Part shown: piece after piece, positions 10,401 through 18,900 of the stretch
Position numbering within the stretch: position 1 is the first letter of the stretch
Layout: each line of letters opens with the position of its first letter
DNA from: Arthrobacter russicus
GTDB taxonomy: Bacteria; Actinomycetota; Actinomycetes; Actinomycetales; Micrococcaceae
NCBI RefSeq assembly: GCF_031454135.1
Contig: NZ_JAVDQF010000001.1
Span: 1,550,001 to 1,614,000, forward strand
DNA length: 64,000 nucleotides
Direction of reading: 5' to 3'
Made by a program: the position numbers and the translations under genes
Notes under the pieces: generated by a model
Database searches by the model: none
Seen by the model: only the letters and a program-made list of their open reading frames with translations
What the model was told of the DNA's origin: nothing

Positions 10401-12788
10401 TCAGACTTTGCTCAGCGGCGCATAGCGCAACAGCAGCCGCTTTTCCTCGCCGGCGAAGCGCACTTTGGCCACTGTCTTGTCGCCGGCGCCTTCGAGCGCG
10501 ATCACGGTTCCGGTGCCGAAGCTGGTGTGTTCGACCTGGTCCCCCACGGAGAGCTGCGGAACTTCTTTTTGCGGTTGCACCCGGGCCGCCCGGGTGGAAA
10601 GACTCGGCGGAAGCTGCCCGGAGTCTCGGCCGCCGACCGCTGAACCGGCACCCCAGTAAGAGCCTTCGTAGCGGTCCCGGCCGAAGCCCGACGATCCGAT
10701 CGACGGAATCATCCGGGCGCTGCCTTCGCGCTTCCATTCGATCAACTCCGCAGGCACTTCGTCGATGAACGGACTGGCCGGGTTGTACTGGCTCTGCCCC
10801 CACAGGCTGCGCACCTCGGAGCGGGTCAGGTACAACCGTTTGCGTGCCCGGGTCAGCCCCACGTAGGCCAGCCGGCGCTCCTCGGCCATTTCCTTGGCGT
10901 CGGTGGCCGAACGGGCATGCGGGAAGATCCCGTGTTCCATTCCGGTGAGGAAGACCACCGGGAACTCGAGGCCCTTGGCAGTGTGCAGCGTCATCAGCGT
11001 CACCACGCCCAATCGACGGGCCTCGGCGACCGCGGCTTCGGTATCGCTGCCCGGGGCGTCGGGGATCTGATCGGCGTCGGCCACCAGGGCCACGCCTTCC
11101 AGGAAATCGGTCAGCGAGCCCTCCGGGTTGTCCCGCTCGTATTCGCGGACCACCGCGACCAGTTCGGCCAGGTTCTCCACCCGGGATTCGTCCTGCGGGT
11201 CGTTGCTGGCGCGGAGCGTTTCCAGGTACCCGGTCTGCTCCAAGACTGCTTCCAGCGCAGTCGCCGCTCCGGAGGTCTCCGCAACCTGGCTCAGGTCATC
11301 CATGAGTTTGACGAAACCGTTGACCGCGTTCAAGCTCCGGGTAGCCATCGCCGGCGCTTCATCGGCTCGCCGCAAGGCCGCCATGAAGGAACTGCGTTCC
11401 CGTTCGGCGAGGGCCGCGACCGCGCCCTCGGCCCGGTCGCCGATGCCGCGCTTGGGCTCGTTCAGGATCCGGCGCAGGTTGACGTCGTCGTCCGGGTTGA
11501 CCAGCACCCGCAGGTAAGCGAGTGCATCCTTGATTTCCTTGCGTTCGTAAAACCTGGTGCCGCCGACCACCCGGTACGGCAGACCCACCCGCATCAGGAT
11601 TTCTTCGATCGAGCGGGACTGCGCATTGGTCCGGTAGAAAATCGCCACGTCGCCCGGGCGCAGGTCTTCGTCGTCTTGCAGCCGGTCGATCTCCTCGGCG
11701 ATGAACCGCGCTTCTTCGTGTTCGTTCTCCGCGACATAACCGATGATCTTCTCGCCGTCGCCCTCGGCGGTCCAGAGCCGCTTCACCGGCCGGTCCGGAT
11801 TCTTCTCGATCACTGCGTTTGCGGCGCTGAGGATGGTCTGCGTGGAACGGTAGTTCTGCTCGAGCTTGATCGTCCGAGCGTTCGGGTAGTCCTTCTCGAA
11901 CTCGACGATGTTCCGGATGTCCGCACCCCGGAAGGCGTAAATCGACTGGTCCGAATCGCCGACCACGGTCAGCTCGGCCGGCACCTGGTCCGGGCCTTCG
12001 CCGGGCCCGACGATTTCCTTGACCAGCGCGTACTGCGCGTGGTTGGTGTCCTGGTATTCGTCCACCAGAACATGCCGGAAGCGGCGCCGGTAATAATCCG
12101 CGACTCCGGGGAAGGCCCGGAACAACCACACGGTCTGGGCGATCAGGTCGTCGAAGTCCAGGGCATTGGCCTGCCGCAACCGCTGGGTGTATCCGCGGTA
12201 GACCTCTGCCACGCCTTGTTCAAAAGGATCGGTCGCCGTCGAGGCGTAGGCATCGTCGTCGATCAATTCGTTTTTCAATGCGGAGATCTTGTGCTGCATG
12301 GCCTTCGGCGCGAACCGCTTGGGGTCCAAGCCCAGGCCTTTGGCGATCAAGGTGATCAGCCGGAGGCTGTCCGCCGAGTCGTAGATCGAAAAACTCGTAC
12401 TCAAACCCACGGTGCTGGCCTCGCGGCGCAGGATCCGCACACAGGACGAGTGGAACGTGGAGATCCACATGTTTTTCGCGGTGTCACCGATCAGCGCACC
12501 GATCCGATCGCGCATTTCCGCCGCGGCTTTGTTGGTGAAAGTGATCGCCAGAATCTGCCCCGGGTGCGAACGCCCGGTGGCGAGCAGGTAGGCGATCCGG
12601 TGGCTGAGCACGCGGGTTTTTCCGGATCCGGCGCCCGCCACGATCAGCAGCGGCGAGCCGGTGTGCACCACAGCCGCTTCCTGCTGCGGATTGAGTCCGT
12701 GCAACAACTCTTGGGCGTCGATCTGCGGGTTGCCGGATTCCTGGGGCGCACTGCGGCCAAAGCGACCGGCGTCGAAGAGCATGTCCAT
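10401..12788 (-). CDS. pcrA: ATP-dependent DNA helicase PcrA/UvrD
   Basis: A 795-residue superfamily 1A 3'-5' helicase. In order: LNPQQEAAV (Q motif), IVAGAGSGKTRVL (Walker A), ILAITFTNKAAAEMRDR (motif Ia), FDDLI, VDEYQDTNHAQ (motif II), VVGDSDQSIYAFRGAD (motif III), LEQNYRST (motif IV), VTLMTLHTAKGLEFPVVFLTGME (motif V) and RRLAYVGLTRARKRLYL (motif VI). The C-terminus ends in a basic Tudor-like segment (VGDQVEHTSFGTGTVIAL), usual for PcrA. It acts in nucleotide-excision and mismatch repair and removes proteins from DNA. Its start lies 12 nt after the stop of the phosphatase-like gene upstream, so the two are probably cotranscribed. Confidence 0.97.
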   Translation of the reverse strand: MDMLFDAGRFGRSAPQESGNPQIDAQELLHGLNPQQEAAVVHTGSPLLIVAGAGSGKTRVLSHRIAYLLATGRSHPGQILAITFTNKAAAEMRDRIGALIGDTAKNMWISTFHSSCVRILRREASTVGLSTSFSIYDSADSLRLITLIAKGLGLDPKRFAPKAMQHKISALKNELIDDDAYASTATDPFEQGVAEVYRGYTQRLRQANALDFDDLIAQTVWLFRAFPGVADYYRRRFRHVLVDEYQDTNHAQYALVKEIVGPGEGPDQVPAELTVVGDSDQSIYAFRGADIRNIVEFEKDYPNARTIKLEQNYRSTQTILSAANAVIEKNPDRPVKRLWTAEGDGEKIIGYVAENEHEEARFIAEEIDRLQDDEDLRPGDVAIFYRTNAQSRSIEEILMRVGLPYRVVGGTRFYERKEIKDALAYLRVLVNPDDDVNLRRILNEPKRGIGDRAEGAVAALAERERSSFMAALRRADEAPAMATRSLNAVNGFVKLMDDLSQVAETSGAATALEAVLEQTGYLETLRASNDPQDESRVENLAELVAVVREYERDNPEGSLTDFLEGVALVADADQIPDAPGSDTEAAVAEARRLGVVTLMTLHTAKGLEFPVVFLTGMEHGIFPHARSATDAKEMAEERRLAYVGLTRARKRLYLTRSEVRSLWGQSQYNPASPFIDEVPAELIEWKREGSARMIPSIGSSGFGRDRYEGSYWGAGSAVGGRDSGQLPPSLSTRAARVQPQKEVPQLSVGDQVEHTSFGTGTVIALEGAGDKTVAKVRFAGEEKRLLLRYAPLSKV

Positions 12789-12800
12789 GATCAGCTAAGT

Positions 12801-13667
12801 CTAGTTGTCGGCACCGACAGCCGAGGCATCGCCGGCCGCCGGGGATGCCCCGGGGCCCAGCTCCCCGGATGCCAGCGCCGCGCGCAACCCGGCGACTGCG
12901 GCGGCTCCGCCGGCGACGAACCAGTTCAGCCCGTTCACCCGCAGGACCTCGGTGACCCCGCCGGCTGCGGTGACGATCGCTTTCCCGGGCAGCCAGTCCC
13001 AAAGCGGCGTCGAGTGTTGGAACCAGCAGCCCCATTCGCCTTGGGCCACCCTGGAGAGATCGCAGGAGCCCGAGCCTAGCAACCGGAAAGTCGCCAGCTC
13101 GGCGACTGCGGCAAGCCACGGGGCAGCAGCTTCCGGGCGGGCCAACCAGGTCGGGTGCAGATAGGTCGCGGCGCTGAGCTGGTCCAGTGAGGCCTGCGAC
13201 GGAACCGGCAAACGCTCGCCATTGAGCGTCGCCGGAATCTGCTGCCCGCCGAGCCAGAGCTTCTCTTCCTGCGGTTGGTAGACCGCGCCGAGTAAGACCT
13301 GCGGATCGACCGGGTCCCCGCCGTCGACCCGCAGTGCGATCGCGGAACACCAATAGCTCGAACCGGAGAGGAAATTGTAGGTGCCGTCCACCGGATCGAT
13401 CACCCAAGTGCGTCCGGAGCTGCCCGTGAACTGGGCGCCCTCCTCGCCCAGGATCCCGTCCTCAGGACGGCAGTTCCGCAATTGCTGCAGCACGTATTTT
13501 TCCGCAGCCTTGTCCGCCGCAGTGACCACATCGGACACCGACGTCTTCCGTTCTCCGTTCAGTCCTTCGGCGCGCATCGCCAGCGCCATCCGGCCGGCAT
13601 TGCGGACCAGCGCCGAAGCCAGCTGGGCATCATCGAGGGCAGGGTCGAGGTCTTCGTAGACTGGCAT
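12801..13667 (-). CDS. Inositol monophosphatase family protein
   Basis: A 288-residue Mg-dependent phosphatase of the IMPase/FBPase/CysQ superfamily. Visible metal-site motifs are GILGEEGAQF, the signature WVIDPVDGTYNFL and the C-terminal PLWDWLPGKAIVTAAGGV (WDxxPG-AGG motif). Substrate candidates are inositol phosphate, 3'-phosphoadenosine phosphate or histidinol phosphate; the sequence does not settle which. It precedes pcrA by 12 nt in one transcription unit. ATG at 13667 is followed by MPVYEDLDPALDDAQLA, with a weak GTGGAAG upstream. Confidence 0.9.
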   Translation of the reverse strand: MPVYEDLDPALDDAQLASALVRNAGRMALAMRAEGLNGERKTSVSDVVTAADKAAEKYVLQQLRNCRPEDGILGEEGAQFTGSSGRTWVIDPVDGTYNFLSGSSYWCSAIALRVDGGDPVDPQVLLGAVYQPQEEKLWLGGQQIPATLNGERLPVPSQASLDQLSAATYLHPTWLARPEAAAPWLAAVAELATFRLLGSGSCDLSRVAQGEWGCWFQHSTPLWDWLPGKAIVTAAGGVTEVLRVNGLNWFVAGGAAAVAGLRAALASGELGPGASPAAGDASAVGADN

Positions 13668-13771
13668 GCTTCCACTCTACTTATCCACAAGCCGGAACTC
13701 CCCATGTACCCTCAGGGCGGCCCCGGACTATGCTCGTCTCACTTTTCCGCGACTCCTGGAAAGGGCTTCTG

Positions 13772-15226
13772 ATGGGCACCGCCGAATCACCCCGGAACCC
13801 GGCCGACGGCGCGGTATCCGACCGGATGTCCGGCTTGCGGAGCCGCGATGTCCGCAGCCTGGCGGCAACCATGGAAAGCCTCGCAGAGGACTTGGATTCG
13901 ACGTCGGGCCGGCTCGGGCGCGGTATTGCCGGCTGCGCTTGGGCCGGTCCGGATGCGGCCGGGTTCCGCGAGCGCTGGGCGGGCCGGCAGCGCCCGGCGC
14001 TCGGACTGGCCGCAGCCGACCTGCGCCGGCATGCCGAAAACCTGCTCGGGCAGGCGGCCGAGCAGGAATACACCAGCCGGGCCCGCGTGCTGGCGCAGTC
14101 CGGAACCGATCGCAACGTCGAAGGCCCGAACGGATTCCTGCCGACCGCCGCGCCATGGGACGGCTCGGCCACGCCGGCTCCGCGCGGGCCCGGAGACGGG
14201 ACCGCCCCGCAGCCGCGGCACGCGATGCAGAACATCGCGGCGGCGGGGCGCCAAGCCGCAGCGGATCAGGTCTATCTGGCGGGCATGCTCGCCCGAATGG
14301 CCCGCGGCGAACCGGTCCCGGTGTCCGCTCTGGCCGCAGCGAAACTCCTGGCTGCCCAGGCGGCTGCGGAATTCAGCACGGTGCTGGCCAGCGGCGGAGC
14401 CGCGGAACCGATCAGCAGCAGCCTTCCGCAGTTGGGCGAACCGCTGCCGGTATCGGCCAACCGTGCCGGGATTCCGTCCAGCCGCACCCCCAGAACGGTT
14501 TCCGATCTGCTGAAACTGACCACCGACGCCTATGCGCTCACCGGGCGTCCCGGAACTTTGGAGGGCGCGCTCCGGATCACCTGGGTCTCCGCTGCGGGCG
14601 GCCGGGGCCGCTACATCGTGAGCATCCCGGGCACCCAGCAGTGGGCCACGGTCGGGAACCCGAGCGCTTTCGGCATGCGGGGCAATCTGGTCACCGCCTC
14701 CGGACAACGATCGGTGCTCAGCCAGGCGGTCATCGATGCGGTAGGCGCCACCGTTCCACCGGGTTCCGAGTTGCTGCTGACCGGCCATTCGCAAGGCGGG
14801 ATGACCGCGATGAATCTGGCCGCCGATCCGGCCGCGCTCGCCGGGTACCAGCTCACCCATGTGGTCGTTTACGGCAGCCCGGTGGACAACGACCGGCCGG
14901 ATCCCGGAGTCACGGTTTTGGCCTTCGAACACGCCAACGACGTGGTTCCGAAAACCGACCTCGGAGGTCTGCTCAGCAGCGGACTGCGTCATCCGTTGCC
15001 GAGCAATCTGCACAAAATCCAATTGCCCGACCCGCCGGGAGTCGACCGGCTGGACGTCGCCGGGAATCACCAACCGGGCGGCTACACCGCTTCGGTGCAA
15101 GCCATGGAAGACTCACCCGGTGCTGCCGGGCTGTTCGGCGTGCCATCGCTCGCCGACTACCTCGGCGGCGATCCGGCCGAGACCAGCGCGGTCGATGTTC
15201 CGGTCCGCAGCCGGATCCGGCATTGA
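13772..15226 (+). CDS. Alpha/beta-hydrolase (lipase-like) with a WXG100-like N-terminal domain
   Basis: 484 residues. The N-terminal ~90 residues are helical with a WXG-type turn (IAGCAWAGPDAAGFRERW), like WXG100/LXG proteins that form four-helix bundles. An Ala-rich middle follows, then an alpha/beta-hydrolase domain with IPGTQQW, the nucleophile elbow LLLTGHSQGGM (GxSxG), VVYGSPVDN, the acidic HANDVVPKTDL and a likely catalytic His in GNHQPGGY. No signal peptide or membrane segment is seen. ATG at 13772 follows GGAAAGGG at 7 nt; an in-frame ATG at 13730 lacks a ribosome site. No ESX genes are nearby, so how or whether it is exported is unknown. The substrate may be a lipid ester. Confidence 0.8.
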   Translation: MGTAESPRNPADGAVSDRMSGLRSRDVRSLAATMESLAEDLDSTSGRLGRGIAGCAWAGPDAAGFRERWAGRQRPALGLAAADLRRHAENLLGQAAEQEYTSRARVLAQSGTDRNVEGPNGFLPTAAPWDGSATPAPRGPGDGTAPQPRHAMQNIAAAGRQAAADQVYLAGMLARMARGEPVPVSALAAAKLLAAQAAAEFSTVLASGGAAEPISSSLPQLGEPLPVSANRAGIPSSRTPRTVSDLLKLTTDAYALTGRPGTLEGALRITWVSAAGGRGRYIVSIPGTQQWATVGNPSAFGMRGNLVTASGQRSVLSQAVIDAVGATVPPGSELLLTGHSQGGMTAMNLAADPAALAGYQLTHVVVYGSPVDNDRPDPGVTVLAFEHANDVVPKTDLGGLLSSGLRHPLPSNLHKIQLPDPPGVDRLDVAGNHQPGGYTASVQAMEDSPGAAGLFGVPSLADYLGGDPAETSAVDVPVRSRIRH

Positions 15227-15257
15227 GCTGCCGGCCGGGTCTGTGCCGGGCCCGGAT

Positions 15258-15950
15258 TCAGCCGGCCAAAACCTGGTCGATCGGATTTTTGAGCGTGGCA
15301 TAGTCGCTGGAGTCCACCGAAAGCAGGCTGCCATTGAGCACCACGGACGGGGTGCCCTTCAAGCCCAACGCCGTAGCGTCCTGCAGGTCTTGCGCGACCC
15401 GGTTCTGGACCTTCGCCGAGGCGAAGTCCGCATCGAAGCGTGCCATGTCCAGGCCCAGCCCCTGAGCGAATCCCCGCAAGGTCTCACGCTGGCCTTCGGT
15501 CGCCTTCGCCCAACTCTGCTGGCCCAGGAAAACCGCCGAGGCCATGGGTTCGAGTGCCCCCTGTTCTGCAGCAGCCTCCACGGCCTGCGCGGCGAGCGGG
15601 GCATTCTGGTGCATCGGCAACGGGTAATTCCGGACCACGATCCGCACCGAATCCGCGTATTCCGCCTTGGCCTTCTGGATCAGCAGGTCCATTTTCGCGC
15701 AGTACGGGCATTGATAGTCGGTGAACAGCACCAAGATGGCCTTGGCACTGGCTGGGGCGTTGACCTCACGGGAGTCCGCGCGGACCAGTTCGGTCGGCAC
15801 CGCCTTGGCCGTGGCAGGCTGCGGTTGGCTGGCCGAACTTTGGCTGCTCGCGCTTTGGCCGCCGGACGCTGCTGTCTGCCCGCAGCCGGCAAGCAGCACT
15901 GCGGTCAGCCCGGCTGCGACCACCGAAGCAGCGATTTTCACACGTGTCAT
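15258..15950 (-). CDS. DsbA-like thiol-disulfide oxidoreductase lipoprotein
   Basis: 230 residues with a lipoprotein signal (AVLLAGC, lipidated Cys23), a Ser/Gln-rich linker (~25-50) and a DsbA/Thioredoxin_4 domain: LVLFTDYQCPYC has redox Cys81 and Cys84, followed by the helical insertion (NYPLPMHQNAPLAAQAVEAA) and the cis-Pro loop GTPSVVLNG. It should act on the outer face of the membrane in disulfide formation or isomerisation of exported proteins. It is convergent with the hydrolase gene and stands alone. The start is preceded by a G-rich GGGGGATG. Confidence 0.9.
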   Translation of the reverse strand: MTRVKIAASVVAAGLTAVLLAGCGQTAASGGQSASSQSSASQPQPATAKAVPTELVRADSREVNAPASAKAILVLFTDYQCPYCAKMDLLIQKAKAEYADSVRIVVRNYPLPMHQNAPLAAQAVEAAAEQGALEPMASAVFLGQQSWAKATEGQRETLRGFAQGLGLDMARFDADFASAKVQNRVAQDLQDATALGLKGTPSVVLNGSLLSVDSSDYATLKNPIDQVLAG

Positions 15951-16087
15951 CTCATCCCCCGAAGTAGATCTGCAATCTGGGAAAGCCTATCCGCGCCCGG
16001 CCGGGGACACCTTGTTTCGTGATCGGCCTAACAACTGCACCGCGATGCCCGGCGCCCGGACACAGCCGGGGATGCCAGAATGGAGGG

Positions 16088-16741
16088 ATGGCGAAAACCC
16101 CTGCCCAACGCGCAAAAAAACATGGCGACAATGCTAGCCCCGGCCCAGGGCTGCCGGCCCGCGCCGGCGGCAATCCGTCGACGGCGCGCACCCCGGAAAA
16201 AGCAAAAAGCAACGGGAATCTGATCGTGATCGCCGGGGTGGCGGCAAGCGCTTTCTTGTTCTGGTACTTCCATCTGCTGACGCTCAATCAGATGACCCAA
16301 CTCACCGACGGCTTGGCCATGCCCGACTCCATGGTCTTCGGCTTCGACGCCGATTATGTGGCCACGCTCAAAGGCCTGCTCAACGCCGACGGCCTGGGAC
16401 AGCTGCAATACGTGCACAAAACGGCGGGCACGCTGTTCCCCTTGATCTTCGGTTTCAGCTGGCTTTTGCTGATCGGCCTGAATGTCGCCTCCCGGAAATT
16501 GCGTTGGATGCTCTGGGCCGCCCCGGTGCTGTTCGCCGTCGTACAACTGGTGGCCAATGTCCAGATCGATGCGATGCTGGCCAGCCCGACGACCGACGCC
16601 GGCCAGGTTGCTTGGACCAGTATTTTGGTAGTCGCCTCCTGGGCGCTCCTGGTGCTCTCGCTGATCGCGGCCGCGATCGCCATGTTCGGCCGCCGGAAGA
16701 AGTCCAAGGCCGCGGCCGCGGAGGCTCAGCCCGAGGCTTGA
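16088..16741 (+). CDS. Four-helix membrane protein of unknown function
   Basis: 217 residues. A Lys/Ala-rich cytoplasmic N-terminus (MAKTPAQRAKKHGDN) is followed by four hydrophobic helices: LIVIAGVAASAFLFWYFHLL, LFPLIFGFSWLLLIGLNV, MLWAAPVLFAVVQLVANV and ILVVASWALLVLSLIAAAIAMF, then a basic tail (GRRKKSKAAAA). I do not recognise a catalytic motif. ATG at 16088 is chosen because the protein begins naturally there; CAGAAT ends 6 nt before it, suggesting a leaderless mRNA, although GGAGGG abuts the start. Its 3' end overlaps the convergent DUF998 gene by 16 nt. Confidence 0.75.
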   Translation: MAKTPAQRAKKHGDNASPGPGLPARAGGNPSTARTPEKAKSNGNLIVIAGVAASAFLFWYFHLLTLNQMTQLTDGLAMPDSMVFGFDADYVATLKGLLNADGLGQLQYVHKTAGTLFPLIFGFSWLLLIGLNVASRKLRWMLWAAPVLFAVVQLVANVQIDAMLASPTTDAGQVAWTSILVVASWALLVLSLIAAAIAMFGRRKKSKAAAAEAQPEA

Positions 16742-17475
16742 GCCGCTTGGGCCTTCCGTTCGGCGCGGACCCCGCGGGCCACGGTCATGCCCACCACCGC
16801 AAAGCCGATCACCACTGGATAGACGATCAACCGCTCCACCAAGCCGCCCGGGAACCCGGGGACATCGAGCCAAAGCGAAAAGACCGTGAACAGGATTGTC
16901 GCAACGACCGCGACGATGCCGCTCAGCAGCAGGATCCAGCTTGACCAGCTGCGGCGGTACCAGATCCACCAGAGCAAGAACTGGGCGATCGAACCGCAGA
17001 CGAAGAACAACGCCGCGCCGAGGTAGTGCAACGGGCCGATGGTGTCCTCCGGAAAGATCCCGACCGCCATCACGCCGATGCCGCAGACCACCAGGAATCC
17101 CCTGACCCAGTGCGCGGCGCGCAGTTGCGGCGGCTCCGCCCCATGGAAGTGCGCGGCAACGCCCAAAAGCGTGCTGCTGAGCAGCAGGCCGCCGAGCAGC
17201 ATGCCCAAGCCCTGGAGCACGAACGAACCATTCATCACCCAATTCAGCGGCGAGCACACCGAGCGTCCGTTGTAGATCCCGCAATGCGCCGCCCCCAAAT
17301 CGCTGATCACATTGAAGATCGGGCTATACGCACTGCGGCCCGCCCAGGCCAGGCTGACCACGAACTCGGCCAGGAAAATCTGCAAAACGCTAATCACCGA
17401 CCAGGCGCCGAATAGCGCCTTGGTCGTCGATCTCGTGTCGAATGCCCGGTCTGGGATGCTTCGCGGCGCGTTCAT
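16726..17475 (-). CDS. DUF998 family membrane protein
   Basis: 249 residues with six predicted membrane helices. The first helix is followed by SPIFNVISDLGAAHCG, the N-x-ISDLG motif typical of DUF998, and later by VGIFPEDTIGPLHYLGAALFF, also characteristic of the family. The function of DUF998 proteins is unknown. Cytoplasmic tail RGVRAERKAQAAQ. It is monocistronic, and its stop lies inside the 3' end of the convergent gene. Confidence 0.85.
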   Translation of the reverse strand: MNAPRSIPDRAFDTRSTTKALFGAWSVISVLQIFLAEFVVSLAWAGRSAYSPIFNVISDLGAAHCGIYNGRSVCSPLNWVMNGSFVLQGLGMLLGGLLLSSTLLGVAAHFHGAEPPQLRAAHWVRGFLVVCGIGVMAVGIFPEDTIGPLHYLGAALFFVCGSIAQFLLWWIWYRRSWSSWILLLSGIVAVVATILFTVFSLWLDVPGFPGGLVERLIVYPVVIGFAVVGMTVARGVRAERKAQAAQASG

Positions 17476-17586
17476 GATTCCAGCCTAACCAGCCAGGCTG
17501 ACAAAACTCCTGCGGCCGGACCGCAGCCGTGGCGGGTGTACTGTCGGGGTACGGAGTCACCGCGGCTCCCCGATGAGGGAGCAACC

Positions 17587-17730
17587 ATGGCCGATAAATC
17601 ACCCAGACAAAGCGCGGCTAAAAAATCCGGCAAATCGATTAAAGAAAAACGGGCCGATAAGCGGGCCACCGAGGCCGGCAAGAATGCCGCCACCCTCGCG
17701 GAAAAGCTGACCCAGCCCAAGAAGCGCTGA
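17587..17730 (+). CDS. Small basic conserved protein (47 aa)
   Basis: A 47-residue Lys/Arg/Ala-rich protein beginning MADKSPRQSAAKKSGKS and ending QPKKR; most of it is predicted to be helical. From memory, similar short proteins occur widely in Actinobacteria without a known role. GAGGGAG lies at good spacing before ATG 17587. The next gene begins 3 nt after its stop, so the two are probably cotranscribed. Nucleic-acid binding is a guess from charge only. Confidence 0.7.
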   Translation: MADKSPRQSAAKKSGKSIKEKRADKRATEAGKNAATLAEKLTQPKKR

Positions 17731-17733
17731 TCC

Positions 17734-18891
17734 GTGGTTGCGGATTTGTCCCTGGGCGTCATTGCGGGATCACGCAAGCCGGACGAACGGCGGCTGCCGA
17801 TCCACCCGCTGCAACTCGAACGGATCGACGAGGCATTGCGGATGCGGATGCGCCTGGAAACCGGGTACGGCGAACGGTTCGGCGTATCCGACGCCCAGCT
17901 GGCTCCGCTGGTGGCCGGACTCGAATCGCGCGAAAAGCTGATCGAGACCTCGGACATGGTGCTGCTGCCGAAGCCGCAGGTCTCGGATGTCGCGGATCTG
18001 CGCGACGGACAAGTCCTCTGGGGCTGGCCGCATTGCGTGCAGGACCGTGCGCTCACCCAGTTGGCCGTGGACAAGAAGCTCACCCTGATCGCGTTCGAGG
18101 CGATGAACCATTGGGCTTCCGACGGCGGCTTCGGCCTACATGTCTTCCACAAGAACAACGAATTGGCCGGCTACTGCTCGGTGCTGCACGCCTTCGCGCT
18201 CCGCGGCATCACCGGAGACTACGGCCCCCGTCTGCGCGCGGTCGTGATCGGTTTCGGGGCCACCGCCCGCGGCGCGGTGACCGCCTTGAACGCGCACGGC
18301 GTCCATGACGTCCAGGTCCTGACCAATCGCGGCGTCGCCGCAGTCGGCTCGCCGATCCACTCGGTGCACATCGTGCAATTCGACCACGATGAAAATGCCC
18401 CGTTCCTGAGCCATGCGATCACCGACGCCGGACGGGTGCCGCTGGCTCCGTTCCTGGCCGACTTCGACGTCGTGGTCAACTGCACCCTGCAGGACACCGC
18501 GGCGCCGCTGACCTACTTGGACTTGACGGACCTCGACGGATTCCGGCCCGGAAGCCTGATCGTGGACGTCTCCTGCGACGAAGGCATGGGCTTCAGCTGG
18601 GCCCGGCCGACGTCGTTCCAGGAACCGATCTTCGAGGTCGGCGACCACATCAGCTACTACGGCGTGGACCATAGCCCGTCCTATCTGTGGAACTCGGCCA
18701 GCTGGGAAATCAGCCAAGCCTTGACGCCCTTCCTGGAACCGGTGCTGTCCGGCCCGGAAGCCTGGGCGGCCAACGAAACGATCAGCCGGGCGATCGAAAT
18801 CCAGGACGGCCGGATTGTCAATCCGGCGATCCTGTCCTTCCAGCACCGGTCCGCGGAGTACCCTTACCTTCCGGAGCCTTCGGCACCATAG
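17734..18891 (+). CDS. Alanine dehydrogenase/PNT-like enzyme, possible N5-(carboxyethyl)ornithine synthase
   Basis: 385 residues. The N-terminal domain has the AlaDH/PNT pattern (VIAGSRKPDERRLPIHP, LETGYGERFG, MVLLPKPQ), and the central Rossmann domain has VVIGFGATARGAVTAL (GxGxxxxG-like NAD(P) site) with VVNCTLQD. The C-terminal YYGVDHSPSYLWNSASWEIS resembles the ornithine-side motif of N5-(carboxyethyl)ornithine synthases, which reductively couple pyruvate and an amino acid. That assignment is from motif memory and is tentative; saccharopine dehydrogenase-like chemistry is the alternative. GTG at 17734 is 3 nt after the previous stop with only a weak ribosome site, suggesting coupling. A flavoprotein gene follows 9 nt downstream. 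Confidence 0.75.
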   Translation: MVADLSLGVIAGSRKPDERRLPIHPLQLERIDEALRMRMRLETGYGERFGVSDAQLAPLVAGLESREKLIETSDMVLLPKPQVSDVADLRDGQVLWGWPHCVQDRALTQLAVDKKLTLIAFEAMNHWASDGGFGLHVFHKNNELAGYCSVLHAFALRGITGDYGPRLRAVVIGFGATARGAVTALNAHGVHDVQVLTNRGVAAVGSPIHSVHIVQFDHDENAPFLSHAITDAGRVPLAPFLADFDVVVNCTLQDTAAPLTYLDLTDLDGFRPGSLIVDVSCDEGMGFSWARPTSFQEPIFEVGDHISYYGVDHSPSYLWNSASWEISQALTPFLEPVLSGPEAWAANETISRAIEIQDGRIVNPAILSFQHRSAEYPYLPEPSAP

Positions 18892-18900
18892 ACTCTTGGC

